The notes: generated by a model not told the origin, from the sequence alone. 64,000 nucleotides of DNA from Clostridia bacterium (GCA_017626395.1 JAGAIU010000042.1:98177-162176); one strand, 5' to 3'; positions 52,144-61,389 are shown, counted from the stretch's first letter. Made by a program: numbers and translations.

Positions 52144-52740
52144 ATGAATAAAAGTGTACAAAAGTATTTGAGTGAGAATATAGCTATTATATCTAAAATA
52201 TTATTAGTTTATACTCTAGGAGTAATAATAGGGATAGTTTTATTTATATTTACCGATATAAAAGGAGAATATATAGATATAGTAAGAAATATTCTTGAGC
52301 AAACTAAACAAGAAAATTTTGAAAGTATAAATGTAATAGCAAATGGATTAAAAAATAATTTGTTTTTTATAGGATTAATATACTCATCGATTATAACAAT
52401 TATATCTCCACTGATAATTTGTGCTATTATGATAATTAAAGCAATAGTAACAGGGATATATCTTTGTACAATATTTTCGATTTTTGGAATCTTAAAAGGT
52501 ATAGGTGCAGTAGCGGTGAACGTTATATTACCGTTAATCTTAAGTTTGATTGGATATGTAATAATCTGTACAAATGCTATTAATCTATTTTCAGATATAA
52601 ATTCTGGTAATAAAATTACTTTAAAAGATGTTATAAAACAGCTATATTGGTTGGTCATTTCATTCTCTTTAATATCGTTTTCATTGGTCATTGAACAGCT
52701 TACAAGTAGTCTAGTTATTAGTATGTTTAGTAATATTTAA
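52144..52740 (+). CDS. spoIIM: Stage II sporulation protein M, 198 aa
   Basis: An integral membrane protein that joins SpoIIP and SpoIID in septal wall hydrolysis for engulfment. The protein has about five membrane helices (near 20-37, 72-92, 93-115, 120-143 and 165-188), matching SpoIIM length and layout, with GLKNNLFFIGLIYSSI near the second. It lies next to xerD, as in Bacillus and Clostridium. SpoIID of the same complex is encoded at 24119. The candidate SigE promoter fits mother-cell expression. Confidence 0.85.
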   Translation: MNKSVQKYLSENIAIISKILLVYTLGVIIGIVLFIFTDIKGEYIDIVRNILEQTKQENFESINVIANGLKNNLFFIGLIYSSIITIISPLIICAIMIIKAIVTGIYLCTIFSIFGILKGIGAVAVNVILPLILSLIGYVIICTNAINLFSDINSGNKITLKDVIKQLYWLVISFSLISFSLVIEQLTSSLVISMFSNI

Positions 52741-52790
52741 TAACAGTTTTTACTAAACATAGAAACATTACATAATTTTTGCTAAAATGC

Positions 52791-52819
52791 TTGCAAAATA
52801 CATAGAAATAGTGTAAAAT
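52791..52819 (+). promoter_or_regulatory. Sigma-A promoter of xerD
   Basis: TTGCAA (52791-52796), 17 bp, TAAAAT (52814-52819). Confidence 0.5.
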
Positions 52820-52848
52820 AACTATTGATTACGAATGGAGGACTGAAA

Positions 52849-53715
52849 ATGAAAATAATAATTGATGAATTTATCGACAGTTTAAAAGCGAGACAAGCGT
52901 CACAAAACACACTATCATCTTATGAAAGAGATATAGTACAATTTAGCAATTATTTTGAAGCACAAGGAAAGAAAATATTTGACTTAACTAAAGAGGATAT
53001 GCAAGAGTACATTAATCATTTAATGGCAGAGGGAAAATCTAATTCAACAATATCAAGAAGTACAGCTTCAATCAAAGCTTTTTATAGATATTTAGTAAAC
53101 AAAAAACTTGCTGAAACAAATATAGCAGAAAACGTAGAAGCTCCTAAAGTAGATAGAAAAGAGCCTCTAATACTTACTAAAGCTGAAATAGAAAAATTAT
53201 TAGAGCAACCAAATCTTTCTGAACTAAAAGGTCAAAGAGACAAGACTATGCTTGAAATATTATATGCTACAGGTATTAGAGTAACTGAATTAATTTCTTT
53301 AAGAGTTGAGGATGTTAACTTAACTAATGGATATATTAAAGTTAAGAAAAAAAATACAGAAAGACATATACCATTAGGAAATCTATCTTTAAAATGCTTA
53401 AAAGAGTATATGAATAAGATAAGACCACTATTAATTAGAACAGAAGAAGAAAAAACATTATTCATAAACACTAATGGTCAAAAAATGACTAGACAAGGAT
53501 ATTGGAAAATTTTAAAACAATACAAAGATCAAGCAAAAATAGAAAAAGAAATTACACCGCACACAATAAGACACTCATTTGCGGTACATATGTTAGAAGA
53601 TGGCGCTGAAATCAAAACAGTCCAAGAGTTATTAGGACATACTGATGTAGCATCTACTATGATGTATACTCAAATGGCTAACTTTACAAACAAAGATAAC
53701 GGTATAAATTTATAA
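52849..53715 (+). CDS. xerD: Tyrosine recombinase XerD, 288 aa
   Basis: A site-specific recombinase that resolves chromosome dimers. Catalytic residues: Arg144 (ATGIRVTEL), His238 and Arg241 (PHTIRHSFA), His264 (LLGHTDV) and Tyr273 (MMYTQM). The N-terminal core-binding domain (1-105) is typical of Xer proteins rather than phage integrases. No mobile element borders it, and it sits next to spoIIM, so it is the housekeeping enzyme. The ATG follows TGGAGGA. Confidence 0.93.
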   Translation: MKIIIDEFIDSLKARQASQNTLSSYERDIVQFSNYFEAQGKKIFDLTKEDMQEYINHLMAEGKSNSTISRSTASIKAFYRYLVNKKLAETNIAENVEAPKVDRKEPLILTKAEIEKLLEQPNLSELKGQRDKTMLEILYATGIRVTELISLRVEDVNLTNGYIKVKKKNTERHIPLGNLSLKCLKEYMNKIRPLLIRTEEEKTLFINTNGQKMTRQGYWKILKQYKDQAKIEKEITPHTIRHSFAVHMLEDGAEIKTVQELLGHTDVASTMMYTQMANFTNKDNGINL

Positions 53716-53726
53716 TATAAAACTTA

Positions 53727-53757
53727 AAAATCCTGTTCGTAAGAATGGGATTTTTTA
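53727..53757 (+). terminator. Terminator of xerD
   Basis: A 12-bp stem (53727-53738 with 53743-53754, two G-U pairs), loop GTAA, and T-run. Confidence 0.8.
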
Positions 53758-53808
53758 TTGAATAAGGTAGTTATATATGATATAATTAACATATGTTTGG
53801 AGGCTAAT

Positions 53809-54582
53809 ATGGCAAAAAGAAAGATAAATATTGGTTATATAATATTGATAATAGTAATAATATTAATGGCTGTTGTAGGAGTAGGAGCATTTATTTTAAA
53901 TAATGTTTTCTCAAATCGTAATTTAGAAAGTCCAGGTGAAGAATTAGGATTTGATATATTTATTGGAGATGAAAGTGCTGCTGTAACAACATCAGAAGAT
54001 GAAAATAGAAAATTATCTGAAGAACTAAAAGCTATTAATGTAACATATAAAGATGCAGTTGCTTGGCTTAAAGTGCCAGGAACTTCAATAGATTATCCTA
54101 TTTTTCAAGGAACAGATAATACAAGATATTATAGAGAAGATAGAGATGGTGTAACTAAAAATTGGGGTGAAAATTATTTAGACTATAGATGTGATGTTGG
54201 TAGTTTAGATAAAGCTATGACTAATATAATAATATATGGTCATAACACAGAAACAGATAATAGATTTACTCCGTTATTAAATTATAAAAGACAAGAATTT
54301 TATGATGAACATAAATATATAGAACTTGCAACATTAGAAGGGACTTACACATATGAAATATTTACTGCTTATACAACAAATACAGATTTCTATTATATAG
54401 ATACTGTTTTTAATTCTACAGCAGACTATGAAAACTTTTTGAATAGCATATCTAAGAAAAGTAGATATGGAACAGGTGTAGAAGTAACTGCGGAAGATAC
54501 AATATTAACACTTTCTACTTGTGATTATTCAATTAAAGATGGTAGATTTGTAGTTCAAGCAAGACTTGTTAAAAATCCTTAG
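53809..54582 (+). CDS. srtB: Class B sortase, 257 aa
   Basis: A membrane transpeptidase that links surface proteins to the wall. An N-terminal anchor (about 8-29) precedes the catalytic domain. The triad is visible: His145 (IIYGHN), Cys238 (LSTCDYS) and Arg246 (DGRFVV). The motif spacing and the segment TLEGTYTYEIFTAY fit class B. The start is ATG 53809 after TTTGGAGG; upstream codons lie over the promoter. It is the only sortase in the window and a candidate to anchor the LPVTG adhesin at 38031; some clostridial class B sortases accept PxTG-type signals. Confidence 0.9.
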   Translation: MAKRKINIGYIILIIVIILMAVVGVGAFILNNVFSNRNLESPGEELGFDIFIGDESAAVTTSEDENRKLSEELKAINVTYKDAVAWLKVPGTSIDYPIFQGTDNTRYYREDRDGVTKNWGENYLDYRCDVGSLDKAMTNIIIYGHNTETDNRFTPLLNYKRQEFYDEHKYIELATLEGTYTYEIFTAYTTNTDFYYIDTVFNSTADYENFLNSISKKSRYGTGVEVTAEDTILTLSTCDYSIKDGRFVVQARLVKNP

Positions 54583-54603
54583 AATTTTCTAAGGATTTTT
54601 TTA
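54572..54603 (+). terminator. Terminator overlapping the sortase stop
   Basis: A 12-bp perfect stem (54572-54583 with about 54587-54598) followed by T residues; it overlaps the end of the coding region. Confidence 0.8.
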
Positions 54604-54671
54604 ATGCAATCATATTACAACATTTTTCTTAAATCTTCTTTGATATAATAGCTTTAAAAGAGGTGATTAAT

Positions 54672-54974
54672 TTGAAATACAATTATGCAGATGGAAAACT
54701 TACTATTTTTTTACAAGAAGAAATAGATATGAATTCTTGCAGAATATTACGAGGTATTATAGATGGATATATAATGAAATATCAGCCATATGAATTAGTA
54801 CTAGATTTATCTGAAGTAAAATTTATGGATAGTAGTGGTATAGGCCTTATACTTGGAAGGTATAACTTAATAAAACTTCTAGACTCAAAAATGACAATAA
54901 TAAATGCATCAAATAGCATTAGAAGGTTAATTGAATTATCTAATATAAAATTGGAGTGTGTACAACATGAATGA
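54672..54974 (+). CDS. spoIIAA: Anti-sigma-F factor antagonist SpoIIAA, 100 aa
   Basis: A STAS-domain protein that releases SigF from SpoIIAB when unphosphorylated. KFMDSSGIGLILGRYN holds the serine pair at 54-55, the second being the expected phosphorylation site. The start is TTG 54672 after GAGGTGA; GTG 54663 is within that site. It overlaps spoIIAB by 8 nt. Confidence 0.93.
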   Translation: MKYNYADGKLTIFLQEEIDMNSCRILRGIIDGYIMKYQPYELVLDLSEVKFMDSSGIGLILGRYNLIKLLDSKMTIINASNSIRRLIELSNIKLECVQHE

Positions 54975-55413
54975 AAATTATATAAAAATAGAATCGAAGT
55001 CTAGAATAGAAAATATAGCTGCAATAAGAGTTGCCATTACATCTTTTTTATCTACATTAAATATTCATTTTGATGAACTTATGGATATAAAAACAGCTTT
55101 ATCTGAAGCAGTAACTAATGCTATAGATCATGGTTATGATGAGGAAGATAAAGAAGGAAAAATAATAGTAGAATCGTATATATATGATTATGAGAAAGTA
55201 ATAATTAAGATAATAGATTATGGAAAAGGAATAGAGGATATAAATCTTGCTATGACACCAGCATATACATCTAAGCCTGAAACAGAACATGCTGGCATGG
55301 GATTTACTATTATGGAATCATTTATGGATGAAGTAATTATAGATTCAAAAGTAAATGAAGGAACAATAATTACACTTACTAAAACAATTAGAAAGAAGAA
55401 ATCTGGAAAATAA
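54967..55413 (+). CDS. spoIIAB: Anti-sigma-F factor SpoIIAB, serine kinase, 148 aa
   Basis: A GHKL-family protein that holds SigF and phosphorylates SpoIIAA. The N box (LSEAVTNAIDHGY), G1 (IIDYGKGIEDI) and G2 (HAGMGFTIMESF) are intact. ATG 54967 overlaps the end of spoIIAA. In most spore formers sigF follows directly; here a terminator comes straight after the stop and the next gene is on the other strand, so the operon is spoIIAA-spoIIAB only. Confidence 0.93.
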   Translation: MNENYIKIESKSRIENIAAIRVAITSFLSTLNIHFDELMDIKTALSEAVTNAIDHGYDEEDKEGKIIVESYIYDYEKVIIKIIDYGKGIEDINLAMTPAYTSKPETEHAGMGFTIMESFMDEVIIDSKVNEGTIITLTKTIRKKKSGK

Positions 55414-55446
55414 AATATGAGCTATAAAAAATAGCTCATATTTTTT
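55414..55446. terminator. Bidirectional terminator after spoIIAB
   Basis: A 12-bp perfect stem (55414-55425 with 55431-55442), A-rich loop, T-run. It is shared with the minus-strand gene ending at 55445. Confidence 0.85.
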
Positions 55447-55864
55447 ATTCAATAGGATTACCGTTTACAAAATCCTGTGTAAATATAACATTATTAAAAA
55501 TGTTACGATATGTTAATGTTGAATTAGAATTAAATCCATAAATTTTTGAATAACTTTTCTTTGTGGGAATAAAACAAATCAGTACTAGAAAAATCATAGG
55601 GATTATTATTTTAAACTTTACTTTATTTATTCTAGGAATTGTAAGTAAAATAGAAGATATTACTATTACCCAGATTATTATTTTATTCCAACACAGATTA
55701 ACCACATAACCTTCAAAATTACCATTCCAGAAACTATTTTCTTCTGCTTCATATTCTTTAGTAATTCCTGTTTCTATTCCTTTAGTTGATATCATTACTA
55801 ATAAAGATACAAACATAACTATGTATAAAAATAATGATATATATGTAAATATATTTTTCTTCAT
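55445..55864 (-). CDS. Membrane protein of unknown function, 139 aa
   Basis: I recognise no family. The ATG has an AGAGG site on the minus strand. Hydrophobic segments lie at about 7-25, 59-76 and 83-99; a polar loop of about 30 residues (with two Trp) separates the first two, and about 40 polar residues follow the last. It occupies the place where sigF would be expected but is unrelated and on the opposite strand. It is divergent from hslO. Confidence 0.6.
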   Translation of the reverse strand: MKKNIFTYISLFLYIVMFVSLLVMISTKGIETGITKEYEAEENSFWNGNFEGYVVNLCWNKIIIWVIVISSILLTIPRINKVKFKIIIPMIFLVLICFIPTKKSYSKIYGFNSNSTLTYRNIFNNVIFTQDFVNGNPIE

Positions 55865-55920
55865 AATAAACCTCTTTATAAAATTATTATATCATATATC
55901 TTTCTTTAATACATAATATC

Positions 55921-55949
55921 TTGAAAAAATAGTATAATTTTGGTAAAAT
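55921..55949 (+). promoter_or_regulatory. Sigma-A promoter of hslO
   Basis: TTGAAA (55921-55926), 17 bp, TAAAAT (55944-55949) with TGG before it. Confidence 0.5.
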
Positions 55950-55976
55950 ATATATTATGTAAAAAGGGAGATTAAA

Positions 55977-56846
55977 ATGAATAGTATTAAGAAATATTTA
56001 GCATATAGCAAAAGTGTTAGAGTAATGGCAATAGATGCAACAGAAATGGTACAAGAAATAAGGGATTTACACAACTTGTCTAATTTAGCAACAGCAGCTT
56101 TAGGTAGAGTTATGATTGTATCATCAATGATTGCTTCTACATTAAAAAGTTATGAAGATAGATTAACAATACAAATTAAAGGGGATGGACCTCTTGGAAA
56201 TATAGTAGTGTGTGCAAATTCGGCATTAGAACTTAAAGGATATATAACTAATCCTGAAGTTGAGTTACCTTTAAATAACGAAGGAAAACTAGACGTATCA
56301 AAAGGAATTGGACTTGGAACATTAACAGTAATAAAAGACATTGGACTTAAAGATCCATATGTTGGTACATGTGAATTATTAACTGGTGAAATAGGGGACG
56401 ATTTTGCATATTATTTTAATGTTTCTGAACAAACTCCATCAGTAGTATCAGTTGGTGTGCTAATTGGAAAAGATGGTAATGTACAAAAAGCCGGTGGATA
56501 TATAATTCAACCATTACCAGATTGTGAAGATAAAGTAATAGACAAGCTTGAAAGTATAAATATTAAGTTGCCTTCTATCACAGAATTAATGTCAGAAGGT
56601 AGAACAATAGATGACATAGCTATAAACGCAACTGGAGATGAAAAAATAGAAACAGTATATAGTGGTGAAGTTAAAGTTAAATGTGACTGTTCTTTAGAAA
56701 GAATAGAAAACACAATAGTTGCACTTGGAAAAGAAGAAGCATTAAAAGTATTAGAAGAAACTGGTAAATTAGAACTAACATGTAATTTCTGTAATAAAAA
56801 ATACGATTTTTTAAAAGAAGATATAGAAAAATTATTTAATAAATAG
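55977..56846 (+). CDS. hslO: Redox-regulated chaperone Hsp33, 289 aa
   Basis: A holdase activated by oxidation. The C-terminal zinc switch has CDC (KCDCSLER, the CxC pair) and CNFC (the CxxC pair). N-terminal family segments include ALGRVMIVSSMIAST and IKGDGPLGNIVVCAN. Length is normal. The ATG follows AAAGGGAG. The RluD-like gene follows after 8 nt. Confidence 0.95.
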   Translation: MNSIKKYLAYSKSVRVMAIDATEMVQEIRDLHNLSNLATAALGRVMIVSSMIASTLKSYEDRLTIQIKGDGPLGNIVVCANSALELKGYITNPEVELPLNNEGKLDVSKGIGLGTLTVIKDIGLKDPYVGTCELLTGEIGDDFAYYFNVSEQTPSVVSVGVLIGKDGNVQKAGGYIIQPLPDCEDKVIDKLESINIKLPSITELMSEGRTIDDIAINATGDEKIETVYSGEVKVKCDCSLERIENTIVALGKEEALKVLEETGKLELTCNFCNKKYDFLKEDIEKLFNK

Positions 56847-56854
56847 GAGTAAAG

Positions 56855-57790
56855 ATGAATTTTATTGTAGATAAAGAAAATGTATCTAAAAGATTAGACG
56901 TATACTTAAGCGAAATTCTAAAAGATGAAGATATAACTAGAAGTTATATTAAAAATTTAATAGATGAAGAAAAAGTATTAGTAAACGGTGCTAAAGTTAA
57001 ATCTGGATATAAGGTAAAACTTAATGATAATATAACTGTTGAAATTGTGGAAAAAGAAATCGAAAACATAGTAGCCGAAGAAATACCACTTGAAATAGTA
57101 TATGAAGATGAAGATATAATAATTGTAAATAAAGCTAAAGGAATGGTAGTACATCCAGCAAATGGAAATTATACAGGTACAATGGTAAATTCTTTAATGT
57201 ATTCACATAAAGATAATCTATCTTCAATTAATGGTGTTATTCGTCCAGGTATAGTTCATAGAATAGATAAAGATACTAGTGGAATTTTAGTTGTTGCTAA
57301 AAATGATAATGCACACAAAAAACTATCTGAACAATTTAAAGTACATAGTATTAAAAGAAAATATGTAGCTTTGGTAAAAGGAATAGTAAAAGAAGATAAT
57401 CTAACAATAGACTTACCTATTGGAAGAAGTGCAAGAGATAGAAAGAAAATGGCTGTAACAGATAAAAATTCTAGAAATGCAGTGACTCATATTGGCGTTT
57501 TAAAGAGGTTTTATGCTTCAAATGTAACTTTAATAGAAGCGGAGCTTGAAACGGGTAGAACACACCAAATTAGAGTTCACATGACACATTTACATCATCC
57601 TTTAGTAGGAGATGAAGTATATGGTAAAAAAGATCCTAAATTTAAAGTAGAAGGACAAATGCTACATGCAAAATATTTAGGATTTATACATCCTTCAACT
57701 AATGAATTTGTGGAATTTGATTCTGAATTACCAGAATATTTTAAAAATATATTAACAAGTTTAGAAAATAAAGAAAAAGCTGCAAATTAA
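56855..57790 (+). CDS. 23S rRNA pseudouridine synthase, RluA/RluD family, 311 aa
   Basis: It converts specific uridines of rRNA to pseudouridine. An N-terminal S4 RNA-binding domain (about 12-75) precedes the catalytic domain; the active Asp is in VHRIDKDTSGILVVAK. GRTHQIRVHM and HPLVGDEVYG are conserved. The layout is that of RluD and its Bacillus homologues. It is coupled to hslO (8-nt gap, TAGGAG site). Confidence 0.9.
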   Translation: MNFIVDKENVSKRLDVYLSEILKDEDITRSYIKNLIDEEKVLVNGAKVKSGYKVKLNDNITVEIVEKEIENIVAEEIPLEIVYEDEDIIIVNKAKGMVVHPANGNYTGTMVNSLMYSHKDNLSSINGVIRPGIVHRIDKDTSGILVVAKNDNAHKKLSEQFKVHSIKRKYVALVKGIVKEDNLTIDLPIGRSARDRKKMAVTDKNSRNAVTHIGVLKRFYASNVTLIEAELETGRTHQIRVHMTHLHHPLVGDEVYGKKDPKFKVEGQMLHAKYLGFIHPSTNEFVEFDSELPEYFKNILTSLENKEKAAN

Positions 57791-57864
57791 TGCAGCTTTA
57801 AATCTATATCAACATAAGCTTATGATAATATATAATATGAAAAAATAAAATAAAGGTGAATAAT

Positions 57865-58548
57865 ATGGAAAGATTAAATAAATATATTGCATCATGTGGA
57901 ATATGTTCAAGAAGAAAAGCAGATGAATTAATTGAGAGTGGAAAAGTAAAAGTAAATAATCAAGTAGTTACTAATTTAGGGCAACAAGTAGCAGATGGAG
58001 ATATTGTAAAAGTAGAAGATAAAGTAATATCTAAAGAAGAAAAAAAGGTATATATTATATTAAATAAACCAAAGGGATATGTTACTACAAATAGTGAGCA
58101 GTTTAATAGAAAAACTGTTATAGATTTAGTACATGAAAATGTAAGAGTATATCCTGTTGGAAGATTAGATATGTATACAGAAGGATTGCTTATTTTAACT
58201 AACGATGGTGAGTTTTCAAACAAACTTATGCATCCTAAAAACAAAATAGAAAAAACATATGTTGTTACTACAGATACTAATGTTACTAAAGAGCAACTTG
58301 AAAATTTAAGAAATGGTGTAGATATTGGGGACTATTTCACAAAGCCTGCTAAAGCAAAAATGATAGGAAATAATAAAGTAGAGATAATAATATCCGAGGG
58401 CAAAAATAGACAAGTAAGAAGAATGTGTGAAAGTGTAGGAATAAATCTTTTAAATTTAAGAAGAACTAAAATAGGAAAAATAGAACTTGGTACACTACAA
58501 ACAGGAAAATATAGATACTTAACAGAAGAAGAAAAAAACATGATATAA
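57865..58548 (+). CDS. rluB: Pseudouridine synthase, RluB/RsuA family, 227 aa
   Basis: An S4 domain (1-60, ERLNKYIASCGICSRRKADE) is followed by the RsuA-type catalytic domain with the active Asp in PVGRLDMYTEGLLILTNDG and the end ISEGKNRQVRRMCESVG. The start ATG 57865 has an AAGGTGA site; a GTG 9 nt upstream lies within it. The target is likely 23S rRNA by family resemblance. Confidence 0.88.
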   Translation: MERLNKYIASCGICSRRKADELIESGKVKVNNQVVTNLGQQVADGDIVKVEDKVISKEEKKVYIILNKPKGYVTTNSEQFNRKTVIDLVHENVRVYPVGRLDMYTEGLLILTNDGEFSNKLMHPKNKIEKTYVVTTDTNVTKEQLENLRNGVDIGDYFTKPAKAKMIGNNKVEIIISEGKNRQVRRMCESVGINLLNLRRTKIGKIELGTLQTGKYRYLTEEEKNMI

Positions 58549-58572
58549 AAACTATATCATGTTTTCTTTTTT
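58534..58572. terminator. Bidirectional terminator between rluB and tyrA
   Basis: 58538-58547 pairs with 58553-58562, extended by A/T pairs; T-run on plus, A-run on the other side. It overlaps the rluB stop. Confidence 0.8.
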
Positions 58573-59610
58573 TAATACTAAGTATGCTAAATCTTTTTTA
58601 TCTATATTATCAAAATATAATTTTAAAGTGCCGTGTTTTTCATCAATATCATCTTGAATAGATAAATTCCTAATATTAAGGTTGCTTTCTGTAAGTATAG
58701 AAATAACTCTTTGAAGTTCACCCGGTGTATTTTGTATTTTCATAACTATTTCGTTATCTTTTTTCATTGTATCAATGCTATCTCTAAAAAGTTTAGCTGA
58801 CTCTAAAAATGTATATATATCATCTGAATTTTTATTTAAAATATTTTGTTCAATTTCTGTTAAATTACTTTTGAAAGCTTGTAAAGTTTTTAAAATTTCT
58901 TCTGAATTTTCTAAACAAATATTTTGCCACATTTGAGGACCAGAAGAAGCAATTCTTGTTATGTCTTTAAAGCCACCAGCAGATAAAGTTCGTAAATTAT
59001 TATTTTCATCTTCTAAATTAGATGCCATATTTACAAGAGCAGATGCTATAATATGAGGAACATGAGATATTGTTGCTACAATAGCATCATGTCTTTCAAG
59101 AGGAATAACATATGGTTTAGCATTCAAAAGTAAAATTATCTCTTTTATTTTTTCAATGTTTTTAATCTTTGTATTACTTGTTTTAGTAATTAGAAAATAT
59201 GCATTATCATATAAGTGTGAATCTGCATAAGTTAGTCCACTTTTTTCTTTTCCCACCATAGGATGAGAACCAATATAGTTGATATTTAATTTTTCAAGTT
59301 CTGTTACAATATTCTTTTTAGTACTACCGATATCTGTTATTAAACAATCTTTAGATACATATGGTAATAACTCTTTAACAGAATTTACAGTATAGCTCAC
59401 AGGTACACAAACAAATATATAATCTAAATTTGAAAAACTTTCATCAATTTTTGTTGCATAATCTGTAATTATATTTTCAGACTTTGCTGTTTTTAAATCT
59501 TCTATATTTTTATCATATGCTATTATTTTAGCAACATTTTCTTTTTTAGATAAACATTTAGCAATAGATCCACCCATCAGCCCTAATCCTATTATTCCAA
59601 TTTTTAACAT
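58552..59610 (-). CDS. tyrA: Prephenate dehydrogenase with ACT domain, 352 aa
   Basis: It makes 4-hydroxyphenylpyruvate for tyrosine. The N-terminal Rossmann motif is GIIGLGLMGGSIA; IGSHPMVGKEKSGL carries the catalytic His region, and TISHVPHIIASAL follows. Residues about 280-350 form an ACT domain (NTPGELQRVISILTESNLNI), likely for tyrosine feedback. The ATG has an AGAGGTGATAAT site. No other aromatic genes are in the window. Confidence 0.93.
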   Translation of the reverse strand: MLKIGIIGLGLMGGSIAKCLSKKENVAKIIAYDKNIEDLKTAKSENIITDYATKIDESFSNLDYIFVCVPVSYTVNSVKELLPYVSKDCLITDIGSTKKNIVTELEKLNINYIGSHPMVGKEKSGLTYADSHLYDNAYFLITKTSNTKIKNIEKIKEIILLLNAKPYVIPLERHDAIVATISHVPHIIASALVNMASNLEDENNNLRTLSAGGFKDITRIASSGPQMWQNICLENSEEILKTLQAFKSNLTEIEQNILNKNSDDIYTFLESAKLFRDSIDTMKKDNEIVMKIQNTPGELQRVISILTESNLNIRNLSIQDDIDEKHGTLKLYFDNIDKKDLAYLVLKKENMI

Positions 59611-59631
59611 ATTATCACCTCTTATATAATA

Positions 59632-59661
59632 TAAAAAAAATACATCTTTTGAAAGATGTAT
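59632..59661 (-). terminator. Terminator of rpsU
   Basis: On the minus strand a 10-bp perfect stem (59661-59652 with 59649-59640) is followed by a run of U (A-run 59632-59640 on plus). Confidence 0.8.
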
Positions 59662-59703
59662 TAATATAATAATAAAAATTTACATTTTTATAACTTTTAA
59701 ATT

Positions 59704-59877
59704 TTAGTGTTTTCTTTTCCTAGCAGCTTCTGATTTCTTTTTTCTTTTTACGCTAGGTTTTTCATAGTGTTCTCTTTTTCTTATTTCAGCAAGAACTCCG
59801 TATTTAGCACATTGTTTTTTGAATCTAGCTAAAGCGTTATCTAAGCTTTCATTATCCTTAATCTTTATACCTGGCAT
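59704..59877 (-). CDS. rpsU: 30S ribosomal protein S21, 57 aa
   Basis: A short gene read from ATG 59877 to TAA 59704. The protein reads [20 protein letters not shown], then [20 protein letters not shown] and a basic [14 protein letters not shown] tail, the S21 family from end to end. The ribosome site is GGAGGGAGGG. S21 helps base-pairing of mRNA leaders with 16S rRNA. It has its own promoter and terminator; tyrA follows on the same strand. Confidence 0.96.
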   Translation of the reverse strand: MPGIKIKDNESLDNALARFKKQCAKYGVLAEIRKREHYEKPSVKRKKKSEAARKRKH

Positions 59878-59957
59878 TTACTTTCCCTCCCTCCAGTTTG
59901 GGAAATACTTTTATATTATAATAGTTTATTACTAAGTATTTCTAAATTTACTATTAA

Positions 59958-59986
59958 ATTATACAATAAAATAATATATAAGTCAA
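59958..59986 (-). promoter_or_regulatory. Sigma-A promoter of rpsU
   Basis: On the minus strand TTGACT (59986-59981), 17 bp, TATAAT (59963-59958). Confidence 0.65.
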
Positions 59987-60069
59987 GGAATATAGACAAA
60001 ATTATGTAAAAAGAAATTTGAAAAATTAAAACATATTCTTGTAAAAAGAATCATAATAAAAAAGTAGTG

Positions 60070-60098
60070 TTGACTATATTTTTTTATTAAGATATAAT
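60070..60098 (+). promoter_or_regulatory. Sigma-A promoter of ctpA
   Basis: TTGACT (60070-60075), 17 bp, TATAAT (60093-60098). Confidence 0.7.
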
Positions 60099-60134
60099 AT
60101 TATGTAGTTAACAAAAGAGAAGGAGATATGAAAA

Positions 60135-61388
60135 TTGGAAGAAAATAATAACTTTAATAACGAGTTTAACAATGATTTTGAGGAGAAAAATAGAATAGAT
60201 AAAACAAAAGTAATGTCTAATGCTATATCAATTGCAATAGCTATAGTAATGAGTGTTGTTGTATTATATGCTCTGTATGTTGTTATAAAACCAAATATGA
60301 CTAATACTATAACTAGTAATGTCTTTACTCAAGAGCAAATAGATAGATTAGAAGAAGCTGCTAAAATAATAGAAAATGACTATCTTTATGATTATGATAA
60401 AGATAAAATGATAGACGGAGCTATTGAAGGAATGGTAAATTCTTTAGAAAATGTGTACACGTATTATGAAAATGAAGAAGAATATCAAGAATCTTTAAAT
60501 AGTGGAGCAGATGCTAATTATGTAGGAATTGGTGTGCATTTAACTTTTGATAGTGAAACACAAGGTATTAAAGTTTTAGGGGTTATGCCTGGTTCTCCTG
60601 CTGAAGAAGCTGGTATGAAATCAGGAGATATAATCTTAAAAGTAGATGATATGTATGTAAATATTGATACATATATGGATGCTGTTGATGCTATTAAAGG
60701 TGAAAAAGATACTACAGTTAAACTAAGTATTTATAGAGGAGAAGAACTTCTTGAAAAAGAAATAAAAAGAACAGAAATTACAGAAAACAATGTATCTACA
60801 GATATTATAGATGACATTGGATACATTAAAGTATTTTCTTTTGATATAGGAATATATGATCAATTTAGAGCTGAATATGATAAATTAAGAGCTCAAAATG
60901 TAAAAGGAATAGTTATAGATTTAAGAAACAATCCGGGTGGATATGTGTATGATACTTTAAGAATGCTAAATATATTATTACCTAAAGCTGAAGTGCTAAA
61001 ATTAGTAAATAAAGCTGGAGAGGAAGATGTATTTAAAACAGATGATAAAGAAGAAATAGATATTCCACTTGTTGTACTTGTTAACCAAAATAGTGCAAGT
61101 GCATCTGAAATATTTGCAAGTGCAGTTAAAGATTCTGGAAAAGGTATAGTTGTTGGAACACAAACATTTGGTAAAGGTGTTGTACAATATGTAAGACCTA
61201 TAAAAGGACATGGAGCAATTTCTATTGTTTCAGCACAATATTTTACTTCGAGTGGTGTTGTAATACAAGACAATGGTATTGAACCTAATATAGTTGTAGA
61301 ACTTCCGGAAGAATTAAAAAATGATTCGTATATAGACAGAGATAAGGATTTACAATTACAAGAAGCATTAAAATACATAAAAGAATAA
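60135..61388 (+). CDS. ctpA: C-terminal processing peptidase, S41 family with PDZ domain, 417 aa
   Basis: A membrane-anchored serine protease acting outside the membrane. The anchor is at about 28-54; a PDZ domain lies at about 130-215 (VGIGVHLTF, MPGSPAEEAGMKSGDIIL); the Ser/Lys dyad is Ser322 (NSASASEIF) and Lys347 (TFGKGVVQ). The start is TTG 60135 at 9 nt after GGAG; an ATG at 60128 in another frame gives only six codons. Bacillus relatives CtpA and CtpB cleave extracytoplasmic regulators, CtpB in sporulation. The substrate here is unknown. Confidence 0.92.
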   Translation: MEENNNFNNEFNNDFEEKNRIDKTKVMSNAISIAIAIVMSVVVLYALYVVIKPNMTNTITSNVFTQEQIDRLEEAAKIIENDYLYDYDKDKMIDGAIEGMVNSLENVYTYYENEEEYQESLNSGADANYVGIGVHLTFDSETQGIKVLGVMPGSPAEEAGMKSGDIILKVDDMYVNIDTYMDAVDAIKGEKDTTVKLSIYRGEELLEKEIKRTEITENNVSTDIIDDIGYIKVFSFDIGIYDQFRAEYDKLRAQNVKGIVIDLRNNPGGYVYDTLRMLNILLPKAEVLKLVNKAGEEDVFKTDDKEEIDIPLVVLVNQNSASASEIFASAVKDSGKGIVVGTQTFGKGVVQYVRPIKGHGAISIVSAQYFTSSGVVIQDNGIEPNIVVELPEELKNDSYIDRDKDLQLQEALKYIKE

Positions 61389-61389
61389 A

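Noticed and set aside
52849..53715. Phage or transposon integrase
   Set aside because: Residues and neighbours (spoIIM) fit housekeeping XerD, and no attachment site repeats were seen.
60128..60148. Six-codon ORF overlapping the ctpA start
   Set aside because: ATG is only 2 nt from GGAG, whereas the ctpA TTG has proper spacing and a conserved product.
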